A program made the position numbers and the translations under genes. A stretch of 25,014 nucleotides of DNA from CAZVNZ01 sp964628515 (GTDB lineage: Bacteria; Bacillota; Clostridia; Christensenellales; Christensenellaceae): the NCBI GenBank assembly GCA_964628515.1, contig CAZVNZ010000036.1:1-25014 (forward strand), given 5' to 3'. The number at the start of each line of letters is the position of its first letter. Position 1 is the first letter of the stretch. Shown here piece by piece: positions 1-7,959 of the stretch. Under the pieces are notes generated by a model that did no database searches, was not told the DNA's origin, and saw only the letters and a program-made list of their open reading frames with translations.

Positions 1-48
1 GGCGCAGGCCATTTATTTACCCTTGATACATATTTTTAATTTTGCTAC

Positions 49-168
49 TCATAGCCTTCTATCATACATTATACAAAGCTCACCGTATACTTTTCCCCAA
101 TTTCTAATGGGTTGACTCCACTTTTTGGTTGCTTGGTAATTAGCAAAATATAGTGCTTTTAATAATGA
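49..168 (-). pseudogene. C-terminal remnant of an IS256/mutator-family transposase
   Basis: On the minus strand an open frame ends at a TGA at 51-49. It reads LKALYFANYQATKKWSQPIR followed by NWGKVYGELCIMYDRRL. The pattern LKALYxA...KKWxxPIxNW...LxIxYxxRL is the typical C-terminus of IS256 (mutator) DDE transposases. Only about 40 residues survive out of the roughly 400 usual for the family, so the catalytic core is gone. The upstream (right) edge is lost where it meets an unrelated gene stump on the opposite strand. The 48 bases left of the stop could hold the outer end of the element, but no inverted repeat can be tested because the other end is absent. The family is recognised from sequence; the element's history is inferred. 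Confidence 0.7.
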
Positions 169-295
169 AGTCGCTTTCTTTTTTAAACAATGGGGAACTT
201 GGGGTGCTGATGGAGTAAAGCGAAATAAAAAAGCAAACGGTAAAGTACTTGATGGGAAAATAATTCAAATGATGCCACAGTTGGCAATGAGATAG
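140..295 (+). pseudogene. C-terminal remnant of a DUF5131 (phage Gp37/Gp68-like) protein
   Basis: The plus strand is open from just after a stop at 137-139 to TAG at 293-295. From about 161 it encodes NNEVAFFFKQWGTWGADGVK, then RNKKANGKVLDGKIIQMMPQ. FFFKQWG followed by a Lys-rich stretch and a LDG motif is the characteristic C-terminal end of the DUF5131/Gp37-Gp68 family. That family occurs in phages and beside three-Cys-motif partner (TcmP) genes. No start codon or upstream body remains; the sequence breaks near 140-165, where the transposase stump of the other strand begins. It is therefore a decayed fragment, probably cut by the insertion element. The family call rests on motif memory, not a search. 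Confidence 0.65.
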
Positions 296-308
296 AGGAA
301 TACCCCCC

Positions 309-1436
309 CTAACTACTAAGCTCCGCATGAGTAGTCTCTTTATCCAAATACATAGAAACGCAATACAAATCCTTGCTTGTGGTAATAAATTGGTCGCTGC
401 GTTTAACTAAAGGATACTCAAAATTAAGAGGGTTTACATGAGCAACCTCCGCAATGGAGTTGTCCGAGAGGAGTACCAACTTGCCTGTAAGTTCGTGAGG
501 CATATAATTTAAGAATACATTAACAAAATCAATATCCAAATAGGAATATTTGCCGTTAAAAAATTCGTTTAGAATTTCAAAGGGAGAGTGGGCACTTTTG
601 TACACACGTTTAGAAACCATGGCATCGTAAACATCCGCAACCGAAACAATACGAGAGTACAGGGGAATATCTTGGAAAAGTAGCTTGTCGGGGTAGCCTG
701 TGCCGTTTACCCGCTCGTGATGATGAAGCACCGCTTGCAATATTTCCTCGTCCTTAATGCCCGACTCCACCAGCATATCGTATGCGTGGTTGGAATGTAG
801 CTTTATAATATCAAATTCTTCTGCCGTAAGCGCCTCTTTTTTGTTAAGCACCTCGGGAGGTACTCTTAGCTTGCCAATATCGTGGAGTAGCCCTATTTTA
901 ATGAGCTTTTCGCATTTATCTTTGGGAAACCCTGCCCATTTGCCTATTAAGTTGCTTAGCATGGCAACATTTACGCTGTGAGTGTATAAGTACTCGTCTA
1001 CATTACGTATACCGTTTACGCATTGTAAAAGCAGGGTGTTGTCTATGGTCTCCATTTTTTTGCTAAGCATCATAGATAGGGTGTTGGTTACAACCGCAGG
1101 CACTTTGTTGTCCGTAGTTATAATATCAAACATATTTTTAGAGGCATTTTTAACCTCTGTATATTGAATGGCATCCTCTAACTCTTTTTGCGCCTCTTGC
1201 ATTTTAACGTAGGCATTACCGTACATAAGCCCGTCTCTTACAGTCATAGGCACATAAATGTTTTTAGAGAATCCCGAAACCTTCCGTAATTGGTTAATAA
1301 GTTTTTCCGTTAGTGTAACATTGCGACATAAAAGGACGTAGTTGCCGTCTTTCCTAAAATAAATGCTGTAATCTATTTTTAATCCGTCCACCAATACATC
1401 AAAGCTTACAGGTACAAAATTTGATAAAATATTCAT
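309..1436 (-). CDS. HD-GYP domain protein, probable cyclic-di-nucleotide phosphodiesterase
   Basis: The protein has 375 residues from the ATG at 1436. This start is chosen because GGAG lies 6 nt upstream; an in-frame ATG five codons earlier (1451) lacks an equal site. The HD-GYP core is complete. A metal-binding His lies in YTHSV near residue 153, HDIGK at about 185-189, HHHERVNGTGYP at about 238-249, and ADVYDAM near 267. HD-GYP proteins typically hydrolyse cyclic di-GMP (some act on cGAMP) with a bi- or tri-metal site. The N-terminal ~100 residues are unassigned and may sense a signal. A C-terminal extension after the domain (VLLSDNSIAEVAHVNP) is common in clostridial members. No transmembrane helix is evident, so it is probably cytosolic. 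It has its own promoter and lies just beyond the phage operon terminator. Confidence 0.9.
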   Translation of the reverse strand: MNILSNFVPVSFDVLVDGLKIDYSIYFRKDGNYVLLCRNVTLTEKLINQLRKVSGFSKNIYVPMTVRDGLMYGNAYVKMQEAQKELEDAIQYTEVKNASKNMFDIITTDNKVPAVVTNTLSMMLSKKMETIDNTLLLQCVNGIRNVDEYLYTHSVNVAMLSNLIGKWAGFPKDKCEKLIKIGLLHDIGKLRVPPEVLNKKEALTAEEFDIIKLHSNHAYDMLVESGIKDEEILQAVLHHHERVNGTGYPDKLLFQDIPLYSRIVSVADVYDAMVSKRVYKSAHSPFEILNEFFNGKYSYLDIDFVNVFLNYMPHELTGKLVLLSDNSIAEVAHVNPLNFEYPLVKRSDQFITTSKDLYCVSMYLDKETTHAELSS

Positions 1437-1491
1437 TAGCAACTCCAACATCTGTTACAAACGCAACAGTAAATAATATTTCTACAATTAG

Positions 1492-1520
1492 ATTATATTA
1501 CTAAACGGCTAAAATTGCAA
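1492..1520 (-). promoter_or_regulatory. Sigma-A-type promoter of the HD-GYP gene
   Basis: Read on the minus strand, TTGCAA and TATAAT are separated by 17 bases, about 55 bases upstream of the HD-GYP start. The -10 is perfect and the -35 matches 4 of 6. This gives the HD-GYP gene a transcription unit separate from the phage cassette, which terminates just upstream. Confidence 0.6.
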
Positions 1521-1573
1521 CATAGTTAAATATACATTTATAGGAAATTTGACAATTAAATATCAAATAAATT

Positions 1574-1613
1574 AAAAAGGGGCATAGAAAATTGGCTATA
1601 ACCCTCTATGCCC
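1574..1613 (-). terminator. Intrinsic terminator at the end of the phage operon
   Basis: On the minus strand a 9-bp stem (GGGCATAGA with TCTATGCCC) closes a 16-nt loop and is followed by CCTTTTTAAT. It lies about 65 bases past the stop of the last phage gene and before the HD-GYP promoter, so it closes the cassette. Confidence 0.75.
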
Positions 1614-1677
1614 TAAGAAATGCTCACAAATATGTGGCGTTTTTTTAGTAAGTGTAACTGCCGAAATAAAGTTTTTT

Positions 1678-2493
1678 CTACTCCATTTTTGCCAGTTTTA
1701 AATCGAAATCCCGTTGCCAGTTACTTTGTTTTTGGTTGGCGTTTAGCATATCCAAATACCATTGATAGTTTTTATCCACCCTGTTGTTTACATTGGCGGA
1801 AAAATCTTTGTAGGCGTCTAACTTTGAGTTGTTGTAGCTGTTTTTTGCTGCGGCGCTTTTGTCGTAGTAGTCGTTCATTCCTTTTAGCACATTAGTTTGC
1901 AAAGCGGTTACATCCGCTAATTTTCCGCTGTTGTACTCCCGCATAAGCTCGTCTAAAAGTTGTGCGTATTGCCTTTTTGTTTGTGCCGTATTGTTTAAGT
2001 GATTTTGGCTAAGCTCCCCCGATTGCTGTGCGTATATATTACTTGCGTTGTTAAGAGCGTTTTGGTACCCCCTGTTTACGTCCATTAAAGCGCTTTCGGA
2101 CGCACCCCCCGTAATGCCTACTGCGTTTAACATGGCAGGTAGGTTGTACTTTGCGTATTCGCTGTTTATGTAAGCATCTTTTTGTGCAGATTTATGTTGC
2201 CCGTCCAGCAAGTTTTGGCTGTAATCTCTGTTTTGGTTAAGCAGGGCTAAATCTGCCGTTTTTTGATTGTTTTTGGATGCTACCGCCAAATTGTACAGGT
2301 TGTCCTGCATGGCGGTTTTTGCGTTGTAAAACTGTTGATTATGGCTAACCAAATCATCGTACTGCCTTTGCAAAATATCTTGTTGCCCTAAAAAATCGCT
2401 GTTTATTACCGCATTTGTGTAGTCCCCCTCCCTTTGAATATTTTGCGCCTCCTTACTGCCTCTCCAGTTTGTTAAAAAATCATCGTAATTCAT
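1678..2493 (-). CDS. Phage structural protein, probable internal/ejection or coiled virion protein
   Basis: This 271-residue protein is the last gene of the phage operon, with AAGGAGG five bases before its ATG. It is rich in Asn, Gln, Ala and Tyr, nearly free of Cys, and predicted mostly helical with coiled-coil stretches (about 25-110 and 150-271). A central GITGGASESALM motif (about residue 126) is followed by NRGYQNALN. A GxTGGASE motif in Ala/Asn-rich helical proteins is familiar from Firmicutes phage morphogenesis clusters, where the proteins are usually unannotated. Its position after the neck gene, where P22-like phages place ejection proteins, suggests a protein released with the DNA. 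That role is inferred from position and composition only. No enzymatic domain is seen. Confidence 0.6.
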   Translation of the reverse strand: MNYDDFLTNWRGSKEAQNIQREGDYTNAVINSDFLGQQDILQRQYDDLVSHNQQFYNAKTAMQDNLYNLAVASKNNQKTADLALLNQNRDYSQNLLDGQHKSAQKDAYINSEYAKYNLPAMLNAVGITGGASESALMDVNRGYQNALNNASNIYAQQSGELSQNHLNNTAQTKRQYAQLLDELMREYNSGKLADVTALQTNVLKGMNDYYDKSAAAKNSYNNSKLDAYKDFSANVNNRVDKNYQWYLDMLNANQKQSNWQRDFDLKLAKME

Positions 2494-2512
2494 AATTTCC
2501 TCCTTTCTTAAA

Positions 2513-4402
2513 TTACTTTATATTGCCCTTAACCAAATACCTAACCTTGCAGGAAAACACACCAAACGCCTCTGCACTACTGTTTTCAAACCTAAATTGA
2601 GTCAACTTGACCTTTTTTTCTTTGAGTCTGCGAGTACAAATTATACTGCAATCGGAATTTGAGTTAAAGGAAAACCGGTTAAAATCAACATCATCAAAAT
2701 AAAGCATATCCAAAAGTGTGCTGTCTATCTCCTCCCAAGCGCCATCACGCTTCATAAAAATTTTTACGGAAGAGCGAGAGGCAGGCATTAGCCTTGTATA
2801 TAAATCGGTGATGGTTTTGTAATGCTCGTAGGTGGAAAAATATACGAGGGGTGTTTCCATGTAAGCGTATATGGGTTTTTCGTTATCCGTGTAGGAATGT
2901 GGCGTACGTTCGTTGTGAAACATATTTACCCCGTCGCCGTTTCCAAAATACAGCACCCCCTCTTCCGTGTAGAAACACTCAACATCAATATTATCCCATA
3001 AAAACCACTCGTAAGAGTATTCCTCCGTGTTGCCCCCTGTAATGTAGCTTTTGGGTTGGTTGCCGTCCGCCAAATAGATTTTGTTGTTAAGCGCAAAGTA
3101 AGCAAACCCCTTAAAAGTTGTGCAAACCGCCTTGTTTAAATCTGCTTCTTTAACGAGTGCCGGATTTACATAACCGCTACGATTGGCTAAATACCGCTCT
3201 GCGCTTACGGTGTTTACATATAGCGCCATTACTCCGTTTTTGGTTAAAAACATATGGTCGTTGCCTAAGGATACAAACCCTTGGGGAGATACCGCACCCT
3301 CGCCTGCCGTTGCCTGCTTTAAATAAAAGATGTTTTTTGCAATACCCTCCGTTTGTATAACCTCGCCGTTACGCAAAAAAACGGTGGCATCTTTGTTGTT
3401 TTCTTCTTTAATTACTGCCAAATACCCCGTTACTTTATGATACCCCATAATTTTGGAGTTACTTTGCCCTATTATGCTGTAACTTGTATCCGCAAAATAA
3501 TTGGGTTGGTTGTTCCCCGAATAAAAATCGTAGTTGGGGTAGTCTTTATTGCCTGCCACAAAAATAATATCCTGACTGTTTATACCAAAGCTTGCGTAAA
3601 TAGTGCAGTTATTAATTTTATCCCCATGCCCTGCAACCTCTTTTTTATAGGTGATGCGCAAATTATCCTTTTGCAGCACGGCAGCCCCAATGGGAGATGT
3701 AAAGGTAACCGTGCCCTGTGCGTTGTTTACAGTATAACCGGTTTTTGAAATCTCGCTCCATGTTATGCCGTTACTTTTTTCGCACTTTACCACCTCTGTA
3801 ATATTAGTTGAGTCTAACTGATACACCGTATCCGTTGCCGTGCCTGTAAATTTGTTTATTCTGTACGGGCTTAACAGGTTTACATCCTCTAATTTACTGC
3901 CCTTGCCGTTTGGCAAAGAAGCAAAGGTGGTGGTGGGTATATAGCCTACGGTATCTACGGGCACAACCGTAGCGCCGTCGTACACAAGGTATTTTAAGCC
4001 GTCTAAAAACCAAAGCCGTGGCTTTTTGTCCTCGCTTTCTTGTTGCAAGGCGCAATCTATCACAAACGAGGTACTGCGCTTTTTGTTGCAACCGGTGTAC
4101 AGTAAGGTTGTCGTGTTGTCCGTATTCCATAAATACAGCTTGTTTTCTGCATGTATCAGCTTTTTTGTGCCTGTGCTTGTAACAAGCTTGTGTATGCCGT
4201 ACACCCTGCCTATGCCCTTTACAATAGTTTTGTACCCAAAGCGTTTTATGGGCTTGCCCTTTAAGTCGCAAAGCATATTTAAGCAGTTAGGGGAGCGGTT
4301 TTGGGCAACGGCAGTAGGCTCGTTGGCTAAATCTATACCGCTAAACTTGGAAAACTCCATGTCCTTTTTTACCGTGTTTGCAGGTGGGTTAAGTATTGCC
4401 AT
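2513..4402 (-). CDS. Phage neck/tail-like structural protein (stabilisation or hub type)
   Basis: The protein has 629 residues from the ATG at 4402, which has AGGGAGG 9 bases upstream. A longer frame exists only through a TTG at 4444, with the ribosome site lying inside it, so that start is rejected. The N-terminus (MAILNPPANTVKKDMEFSKF) leads into a segment containing FSGIDLANEP and RSPNCLNMLCD, then KPIKRFGYKT near residue 60. Proteins opening with this PNxxNM...KRxGY module follow the connector gene in many Firmicutes phages. The rest is beta-rich, with recurring short Tyr/Trp/Gly strands (LWNTDN, LWFLDGLKYLVYDG, YLADGNQPKSYITGG), suggesting a propeller-like or multi-strand fold. Position after the connector fits the slot of the P22 stabilisation protein, but no residue-level homology to it is claimed. 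Confidence 0.6.
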   Translation of the reverse strand: MAILNPPANTVKKDMEFSKFSGIDLANEPTAVAQNRSPNCLNMLCDLKGKPIKRFGYKTIVKGIGRVYGIHKLVTSTGTKKLIHAENKLYLWNTDNTTTLLYTGCNKKRSTSFVIDCALQQESEDKKPRLWFLDGLKYLVYDGATVVPVDTVGYIPTTTFASLPNGKGSKLEDVNLLSPYRINKFTGTATDTVYQLDSTNITEVVKCEKSNGITWSEISKTGYTVNNAQGTVTFTSPIGAAVLQKDNLRITYKKEVAGHGDKINNCTIYASFGINSQDIIFVAGNKDYPNYDFYSGNNQPNYFADTSYSIIGQSNSKIMGYHKVTGYLAVIKEENNKDATVFLRNGEVIQTEGIAKNIFYLKQATAGEGAVSPQGFVSLGNDHMFLTKNGVMALYVNTVSAERYLANRSGYVNPALVKEADLNKAVCTTFKGFAYFALNNKIYLADGNQPKSYITGGNTEEYSYEWFLWDNIDVECFYTEEGVLYFGNGDGVNMFHNERTPHSYTDNEKPIYAYMETPLVYFSTYEHYKTITDLYTRLMPASRSSVKIFMKRDGAWEEIDSTLLDMLYFDDVDFNRFSFNSNSDCSIICTRRLKEKKVKLTQFRFENSSAEAFGVFSCKVRYLVKGNIK

Positions 4403-4425
4403 TTTATAAAACCTCCCTATAAATA

Positions 4426-4445
4426 TTTGGGGTTTTCGCCCCAAA
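4426..4445 (-). promoter_or_regulatory. Intercistronic hairpin ahead of the neck protein gene
   Basis: A 7-bp perfect stem (TTTGGGG with CCCCAAA) around a 6-nt loop lies in the 66-base gap between two phage genes, just upstream of the AGGGAGG site. No U run follows on the minus strand, so it is not a terminator in the direction of the operon. It could protect or process the mRNA. The structure is seen directly; the role is a guess. Confidence 0.4.
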
Positions 4446-4468
4446 CTTTTTTATCATAAATACCTCCG

Positions 4469-5473
4469 TCAAAAGCCTGTAACGCTTACAAACGCCTCTT
4501 TTTGCGTGCTTGAAGGAATATTTAAAAACTCTCTTTTTTTGCCTTCGTAAATGTTGTTGTACATTACCCCAATCCCCACATCGTAATCCATAATAAGTCG
4601 AGATGCCACATAGTATGCCATAATAGCGTTAATGTCGTCGCTAAATTCCAACTCGAAGCTATCCTCCGTACTTTCCTTTAAGGGTTTTGGCAGATAGTCG
4701 TACTGCAAGGTAAACTCCCCTATTTTTGCCGATTCTACCACTACTATGCTGTTTTGCTCCAAATAAAAGACGGCGTTGTTGTCGTAGCCACCGTTTTTGT
4801 AGATTAAAGGCCTTTCGTTTAGGCGCAAAAAAGTTATCCGCCCATCCTCTTTGGTAAGCTCTTTTAAATCGTATTTGTTGTACTCCGCATAATCGGGGAT
4901 TTCCTCCCTTGTTGGAAAGGTTACGGTGTACCCTGCCATATTTTTAACGTTGTACATAAACTCCCCTTTAAAAATAAGCTTTATCCCGTTGCACAGCCGT
5001 TTGTACTTGATATAGCCTGTTTTTTCCCATGGTGATGATGATGCTACATGTACTACCTCCTCCCGTGGTGCTTCGCCACCCTCTTTTTGTGTGGGTGGAG
5101 TGGGTGCAGTAGCCTCGGTGTTAAAAATAACCTCGGTTAAGTTGCCCTCCATATCGTACAGCTCTACCTGTGCATTGCCGTTAATCTCGAAACTAACCGC
5201 TAAAGCGGTGGGAAATTCCACCGTAATATCGTAGTTTGTATGCACTATTGTTTTGTGACTGCTACCTGCACAAAGGGGTAGGGGGGATTGCACAAATGTG
5301 TATTGTTTTATTATGGGTAGGGTTTTTGCCATATCGTAATTAGCGTAGTTTAGCCCTTCAGCCATAGAAATTAGGCTGTCTTTATTGTTTGCGTTAAACA
5401 TTTGCACATTGCCCTTGTTGGAGTAATCAAACATTAGCTTCATAACTTCTTTTTTAAAATCGCCGTACTGCAT
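4469..5473 (-). CDS. Probable phage head-tail connector/neck protein
   Basis: This 334-residue protein starts 3 bases after the stop of the preceding 95-aa gene; its GAGGTG ribosome site lies in that gene's end. The N-terminus (DFKKEVMKLMFDYSNKG) and the C-terminal segment DDINAIMAYYVASRLIMDYD, followed by VGIGVMYNNIYEGKKRE, look like head-tail adaptor proteins. In those, a short helical domain ends with an AxxYVAxxLxxDxDxxxAxxxYNxYE-type pattern. A long beta-rich middle (about 60-280) is unusual for simple adaptors, which are commonly 100-200 residues, so this may be a fused adaptor and neck protein. Its place between capsid and stabilisation-like genes supports a connector role. No tail-tube or tail-sheath motif is recognised. 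Confidence 0.55.
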   Translation of the reverse strand: MQYGDFKKEVMKLMFDYSNKGNVQMFNANNKDSLISMAEGLNYANYDMAKTLPIIKQYTFVQSPLPLCAGSSHKTIVHTNYDITVEFPTALAVSFEINGNAQVELYDMEGNLTEVIFNTEATAPTPPTQKEGGEAPREEVVHVASSSPWEKTGYIKYKRLCNGIKLIFKGEFMYNVKNMAGYTVTFPTREEIPDYAEYNKYDLKELTKEDGRITFLRLNERPLIYKNGGYDNNAVFYLEQNSIVVVESAKIGEFTLQYDYLPKPLKESTEDSFELEFSDDINAIMAYYVASRLIMDYDVGIGVMYNNIYEGKKREFLNIPSSTQKEAFVSVTGF

Positions 5474-5476
5474 TTG

Positions 5477-5764
5477 TTACACCTCGTTTTGCGTAGTTTG
5501 CTCGGTTGGCTCTGTTGCGGTTTGCTCGGTTGGCACGGTTGCGGTTTGCCCCTTTTGCTGTTGTGTGGTTTCCTTGGCTGTTTCCTCCAAAGTAATTTGG
5601 TTGGTTGCTCGTGGTTTTCTTTTACTACCGCTACCCTTTGCCTTAAATTTTTTATAGGTGGTTTCGTCCGTAAATTCCCCCACAAACAAACCGCTTTTAA
5701 CATCCGTTAGTTTTATGTATTTGGAATTGCATAAAATAACATCCCCTATTTTATGGTTGTTCAT
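5477..5764 (-). CDS. Small phage protein of unknown function
   Basis: This 95-residue protein has AAGGAGG 9 bases upstream of its ATG. The first ~50 residues (KIGDVILCNSKYIKLTDVKS, then FVGEFTDETTYKKF) look folded and beta-rich. A basic linker (GSGSKRKPRATNQ) follows, then a low-complexity Thr/Glu/Gln tail with imperfect TEQTATEPTEQTT repeats. It directly follows the capsid gene terminator and precedes the connector gene. The position suits a small head-completion or decoration protein, but no family is recognised. An 87-residue frame on the same strand overlaps it in another phase; it is Lys/Pro/Gln-rich and lacks its own ribosome site, so this frame is preferred. Confidence 0.6.
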   Translation of the reverse strand: MNNHKIGDVILCNSKYIKLTDVKSGLFVGEFTDETTYKKFKAKGSGSKRKPRATNQITLEETAKETTQQQKGQTATVPTEQTATEPTEQTTQNEV

Positions 5765-5796
5765 AAAAAATTGCCTCCTTTTGTTTGCCTAATAAT

Positions 5797-5825
5797 TAAA
5801 AAAGGGGGAGGCAAAGCCACCCCCC
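5797..5825 (-). terminator. Intrinsic terminator directly after the major capsid gene
   Basis: On the minus strand GGGGG-T-GGC, a TTT loop and GCC-T-CCCCC form a stem interrupted by one T:T mismatch, followed by TTTTTTAATT. It lies 28 bases past the capsid stop and inside the operon. It probably terminates a share of transcripts, so that capsid mRNA exceeds downstream neck mRNA. It is not a complete stop if the downstream genes have no promoter of their own, and none is obvious. Confidence 0.75.
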
Positions 5826-5852
5826 TGCAAGCGGAAATATTTATGGTTTTGT

Positions 5853-6845
5853 TTATACTAAGGTGCTTCCGCCGTTACTGCCACCTATTACAAAGGCTCT
5901 CCAATCGTGGAAAGCCGCCGTATATCTGGAGCGCCCCGTAATTTTTAGGTTTCTTGTGTTTTCCGTTTTAAAGGTATCGTAGGTGGGTGTTATTCTGTCC
6001 GCCCACACAGCCCCCATTGCTCTGTTGTTGTAGTCGAGGTCTGCAATTATGTACTGCTCCTCCGTTAAGTATTGGGCAAGGTAAGGGGATACTATAACCT
6101 GCCAGTTGCCAAACAGGTAGTTGTACTCGTTGTTTGCACTTTTAGGGTCTTTGTCCGAGCCTATAATGCCAAAGAGTGTTTGCTTTAGTGCGTGGTTGTT
6201 GGGTATTATTATGGTGTTGGGCGTAATGCCTATAATATCCCCTTTGTCGTCCTTGGTGTTTTGCATTCTTGCCACAATTTCTCCAAACACATCCTTTTCT
6301 AAGGGGTTGGAGTATTTATTGGTTTGGGTAATGCTACCGTCTATATTGATATGCTCCGTAGAAAACAGAGGTTTGCCGTCCGCCGTTGTGGTGTCAAAGG
6401 TTTTGCCTCCCCACTCAAAGCTTGGTAGTGTGCCGTTTGCAAGCATTAGCGCACGGAATTTTTCTCTTGTGCGAGGCTCGCTTTCTCCAAAAATCCCTGC
6501 TCTGCGTTTAATATCCGAGGTTTTGTTGTCCTCCATCATAGTTTGGGTAATCTCTATGGAGTTTGTCCATTCCACAAACTCTCTTTGGGTTTTAAACCCT
6601 TCTCTAACCGTAGATGATGCGTACTGTGCCCCTTCATCCGTGGGCATAAAGTCGCCCACACCGATTTCGTCCACTAAAGAAAATCCGAAACCGTCGTGTT
6701 TTTCCCTTACAAACACGTCTTTTAGCACCGCCATATTGTTTTCGTAGTCCTCCCCCTTGCTGTTTATTACTTTGTAAATGGGAAACAGGGATTTTCCTTT
6801 AAAGGAGTCCATCATACCGTCATAAGAATTTATTAGCTTTGTCAT
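5853..6845 (-). CDS. Phage major capsid protein, HK97-like fold
   Basis: The protein has 330 residues, within the usual 280-400 range for HK97-type capsid subunits, with GAGAGG upstream of the ATG. Recognisable stretches include REFVEWTNSIEITQTMMED (about 88-106), the TTADGKPLFSTEH motif (about 153-165), ITPNTIIIPNN (about 207-217), and a C-terminal RYTAAFHDWRAFVIGG (about 307-322). DGxPLFSTxH, followed by a TPxxIIxPN strand and a terminal axial-domain strand ending near WRxF, is typical of phage capsid proteins in this fold. No N-terminal protease-processed delta domain is obvious, agreeing with a separate scaffold-like gene upstream. It assembles the icosahedral head. A terminator follows directly, suggesting elevated expression relative to later genes. 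Confidence 0.85.
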   Translation of the reverse strand: MTKLINSYDGMMDSFKGKSLFPIYKVINSKGEDYENNMAVLKDVFVREKHDGFGFSLVDEIGVGDFMPTDEGAQYASSTVREGFKTQREFVEWTNSIEITQTMMEDNKTSDIKRRAGIFGESEPRTREKFRALMLANGTLPSFEWGGKTFDTTTADGKPLFSTEHINIDGSITQTNKYSNPLEKDVFGEIVARMQNTKDDKGDIIGITPNTIIIPNNHALKQTLFGIIGSDKDPKSANNEYNYLFGNWQVIVSPYLAQYLTEEQYIIADLDYNNRAMGAVWADRITPTYDTFKTENTRNLKITGRSRYTAAFHDWRAFVIGGSNGGSTLV

Positions 6846-6864
6846 TTAAAATACCTCTCTTTTA

Positions 6865-6993
6865 TTATTTATTTGTTGTTCTTAAATCTTTGCCCGTTTG
6901 GGTTTTGGGCTTTGCTTGGCTTTTTTGGGGCATGGGGGCGGATACCTTTTGTGCCCCTGCATTGCTTATTTTGCCGATGTAAGTTTTTTCCAT
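6865..6993 (-). CDS. Small basic phage protein between scaffold and capsid genes
   Basis: A 42-residue protein starts MEKTYIGKISNAGAQKV, continues with a Pro/Gln/Lys-rich middle and ends KTQTGKDLRTTNK. It has AAAGGAG 8 bases before the ATG and lies in the scaffold-capsid gap with the same orientation. Short basic proteins beginning MxKTYIGKI.NxGAQxVxAP and ending TGxDLR are known to me from the same position in Firmicutes phage clusters, so it is very likely a real gene. Its function is unknown; the position suggests a minor head protein or assembly aid. It is shorter than common gene-finder cut-offs. Confidence 0.65.
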   Translation of the reverse strand: MEKTYIGKISNAGAQKVSAPMPQKSQAKPKTQTGKDLRTTNK

Positions 6994-7038
6994 TACAATA
7001 ATCTCCTTTCTTGTACAAATTATTTAAAACAGCTTATT

Positions 7039-7713
7039 TTAAACAGCCGTTAAACTGTTTTTATAGTCTTTAACCGCTTCCTCGTAGGTAAAGCCGAAGT
7101 CTTTGTACCCTTGCATTACGTTCGCAGGTACAGAAATTTCCTCACCGCTTCCGTTGTTTACCGTGCTTTGCAAATGGGCTTTGGAATTAAGGGAGTTTCG
7201 CACCTCTTGTTTTGCCGCTTTTGCGGTTTTTTCTAAAATTAGCTCTTTATTGCAAATAATAAAGGCGTCCTCCACAGAAATGGCGTCTATGCTTGATTGT
7301 TTCAGCAAATTAATAATTTTTTCGCCGTTGGGTAGCGCTGCGATTTCAAGCAGGTTGTTGATTTTGTATTCGGGGTAGTTTTTATTAAAGTTATTTATGT
7401 GGTTTTCCACCGTAGTTTTTGCGATATCAAAGGCTATTTTTTGTTGGCTTGATATTTCTGCGTGTAATTCCTGTTGTATTTCTTGGGGTGATGTTTCGGG
7501 TAGTACCCCCGTTTCTCCGTGGAGACCTGCTGTTTGGGGTTGCTGCAACTCTTGGGGTTTTTGCAATCCTTTAGGTTGCGGTTCTGTTTGGGTAGCGGTG
7601 GTTGGTTGTGCCCCATTGGTTTCCTCGGTAGTGCCGGTTGTTTTTTCATCATCACCAAAAAAGACTTGGGTAGTGGTTGGTTCTGTGGTTTGGTATTGGT
7701 TTGTTTCTTCCAT
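7039..7713 (-). CDS. Probable phage scaffolding protein
   Basis: This 224-residue protein has AAAAGGAG upstream of the ATG and lies just before the capsid genes. The N-terminal ~75 residues are low-complexity, rich in Thr, Gln, Glu and Pro (TTEPTTTQVFFGDDEKTTGT). They are followed by a charged helical section (about 80-195) and a C-terminal NVMQGYKDFGFTYEEAVKDY. An acidic disordered N-terminus, helical middle and short C-terminal helix before the capsid gene is the usual plan of scaffolding proteins, which shape the procapsid and leave before maturation. No protease motif is seen. The assignment rests on position and composition; a minor head protein is the alternative. Confidence 0.65.
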   Translation of the reverse strand: MEETNQYQTTEPTTTQVFFGDDEKTTGTTEETNGAQPTTATQTEPQPKGLQKPQELQQPQTAGLHGETGVLPETSPQEIQQELHAEISSQQKIAFDIAKTTVENHINNFNKNYPEYKINNLLEIAALPNGEKIINLLKQSSIDAISVEDAFIICNKELILEKTAKAAKQEVRNSLNSKAHLQSTVNNGSGEEISVPANVMQGYKDFGFTYEEAVKDYKNSLTAV

Positions 7714-7726
7714 AATATATCTCCTT

Positions 7727-7927
7727 TTATTGGTTGCGTTTGGGGTTGCCTATAAACTCGGGCAGGGGTTGCTCTACAATTTTGTAGTAGTCTTGGCAAT
7801 CGTTGTTTACGCATCTGTGCATTAGCACTCTGTACAGCTTGGTTGGTGTATCCGGGCTGTTATCCCCCGTTATTTTGTTGTAGGCGTACTCTAAGTACAT
7901 TGGTTGGTTGCAACTTGGGCATTCCAT
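7727..7927 (-). CDS. Small zinc-ribbon protein in the phage head operon
   Basis: This 66-residue protein has AAGGAG 8 bases before the ATG. Four cysteines form a treble-clef or ribbon-like pattern: CPSC at residues 3-6 and CVNNDC at about 39-44. Between them lies a beta-hairpin-like segment (MYLEYAYNKI...LYRVLMHRC). It sits between portal and scaffold genes with short gaps on both sides, so it is co-transcribed with them. Zinc-ribbon proteins in head clusters are common but uncharacterised. A role in portal or scaffold assembly or in nucleic-acid contact is conceivable. The metal site is inferred from Cys spacing. Confidence 0.65.
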   Translation of the reverse strand: MECPSCNQPMYLEYAYNKITGDNSPDTPTKLYRVLMHRCVNNDCQDYYKIVEQPLPEFIGNPKRNQ

Positions 7928-7959
7928 AATAAATTCTCCTTTTATTTTTTTTATTGTGA

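Noticed and set aside
140..328. 62-residue minus-strand frame at the left edge
   Set aside because: It covers two recognisable gene stumps in other frames, has no ribosome site and has a random composition.
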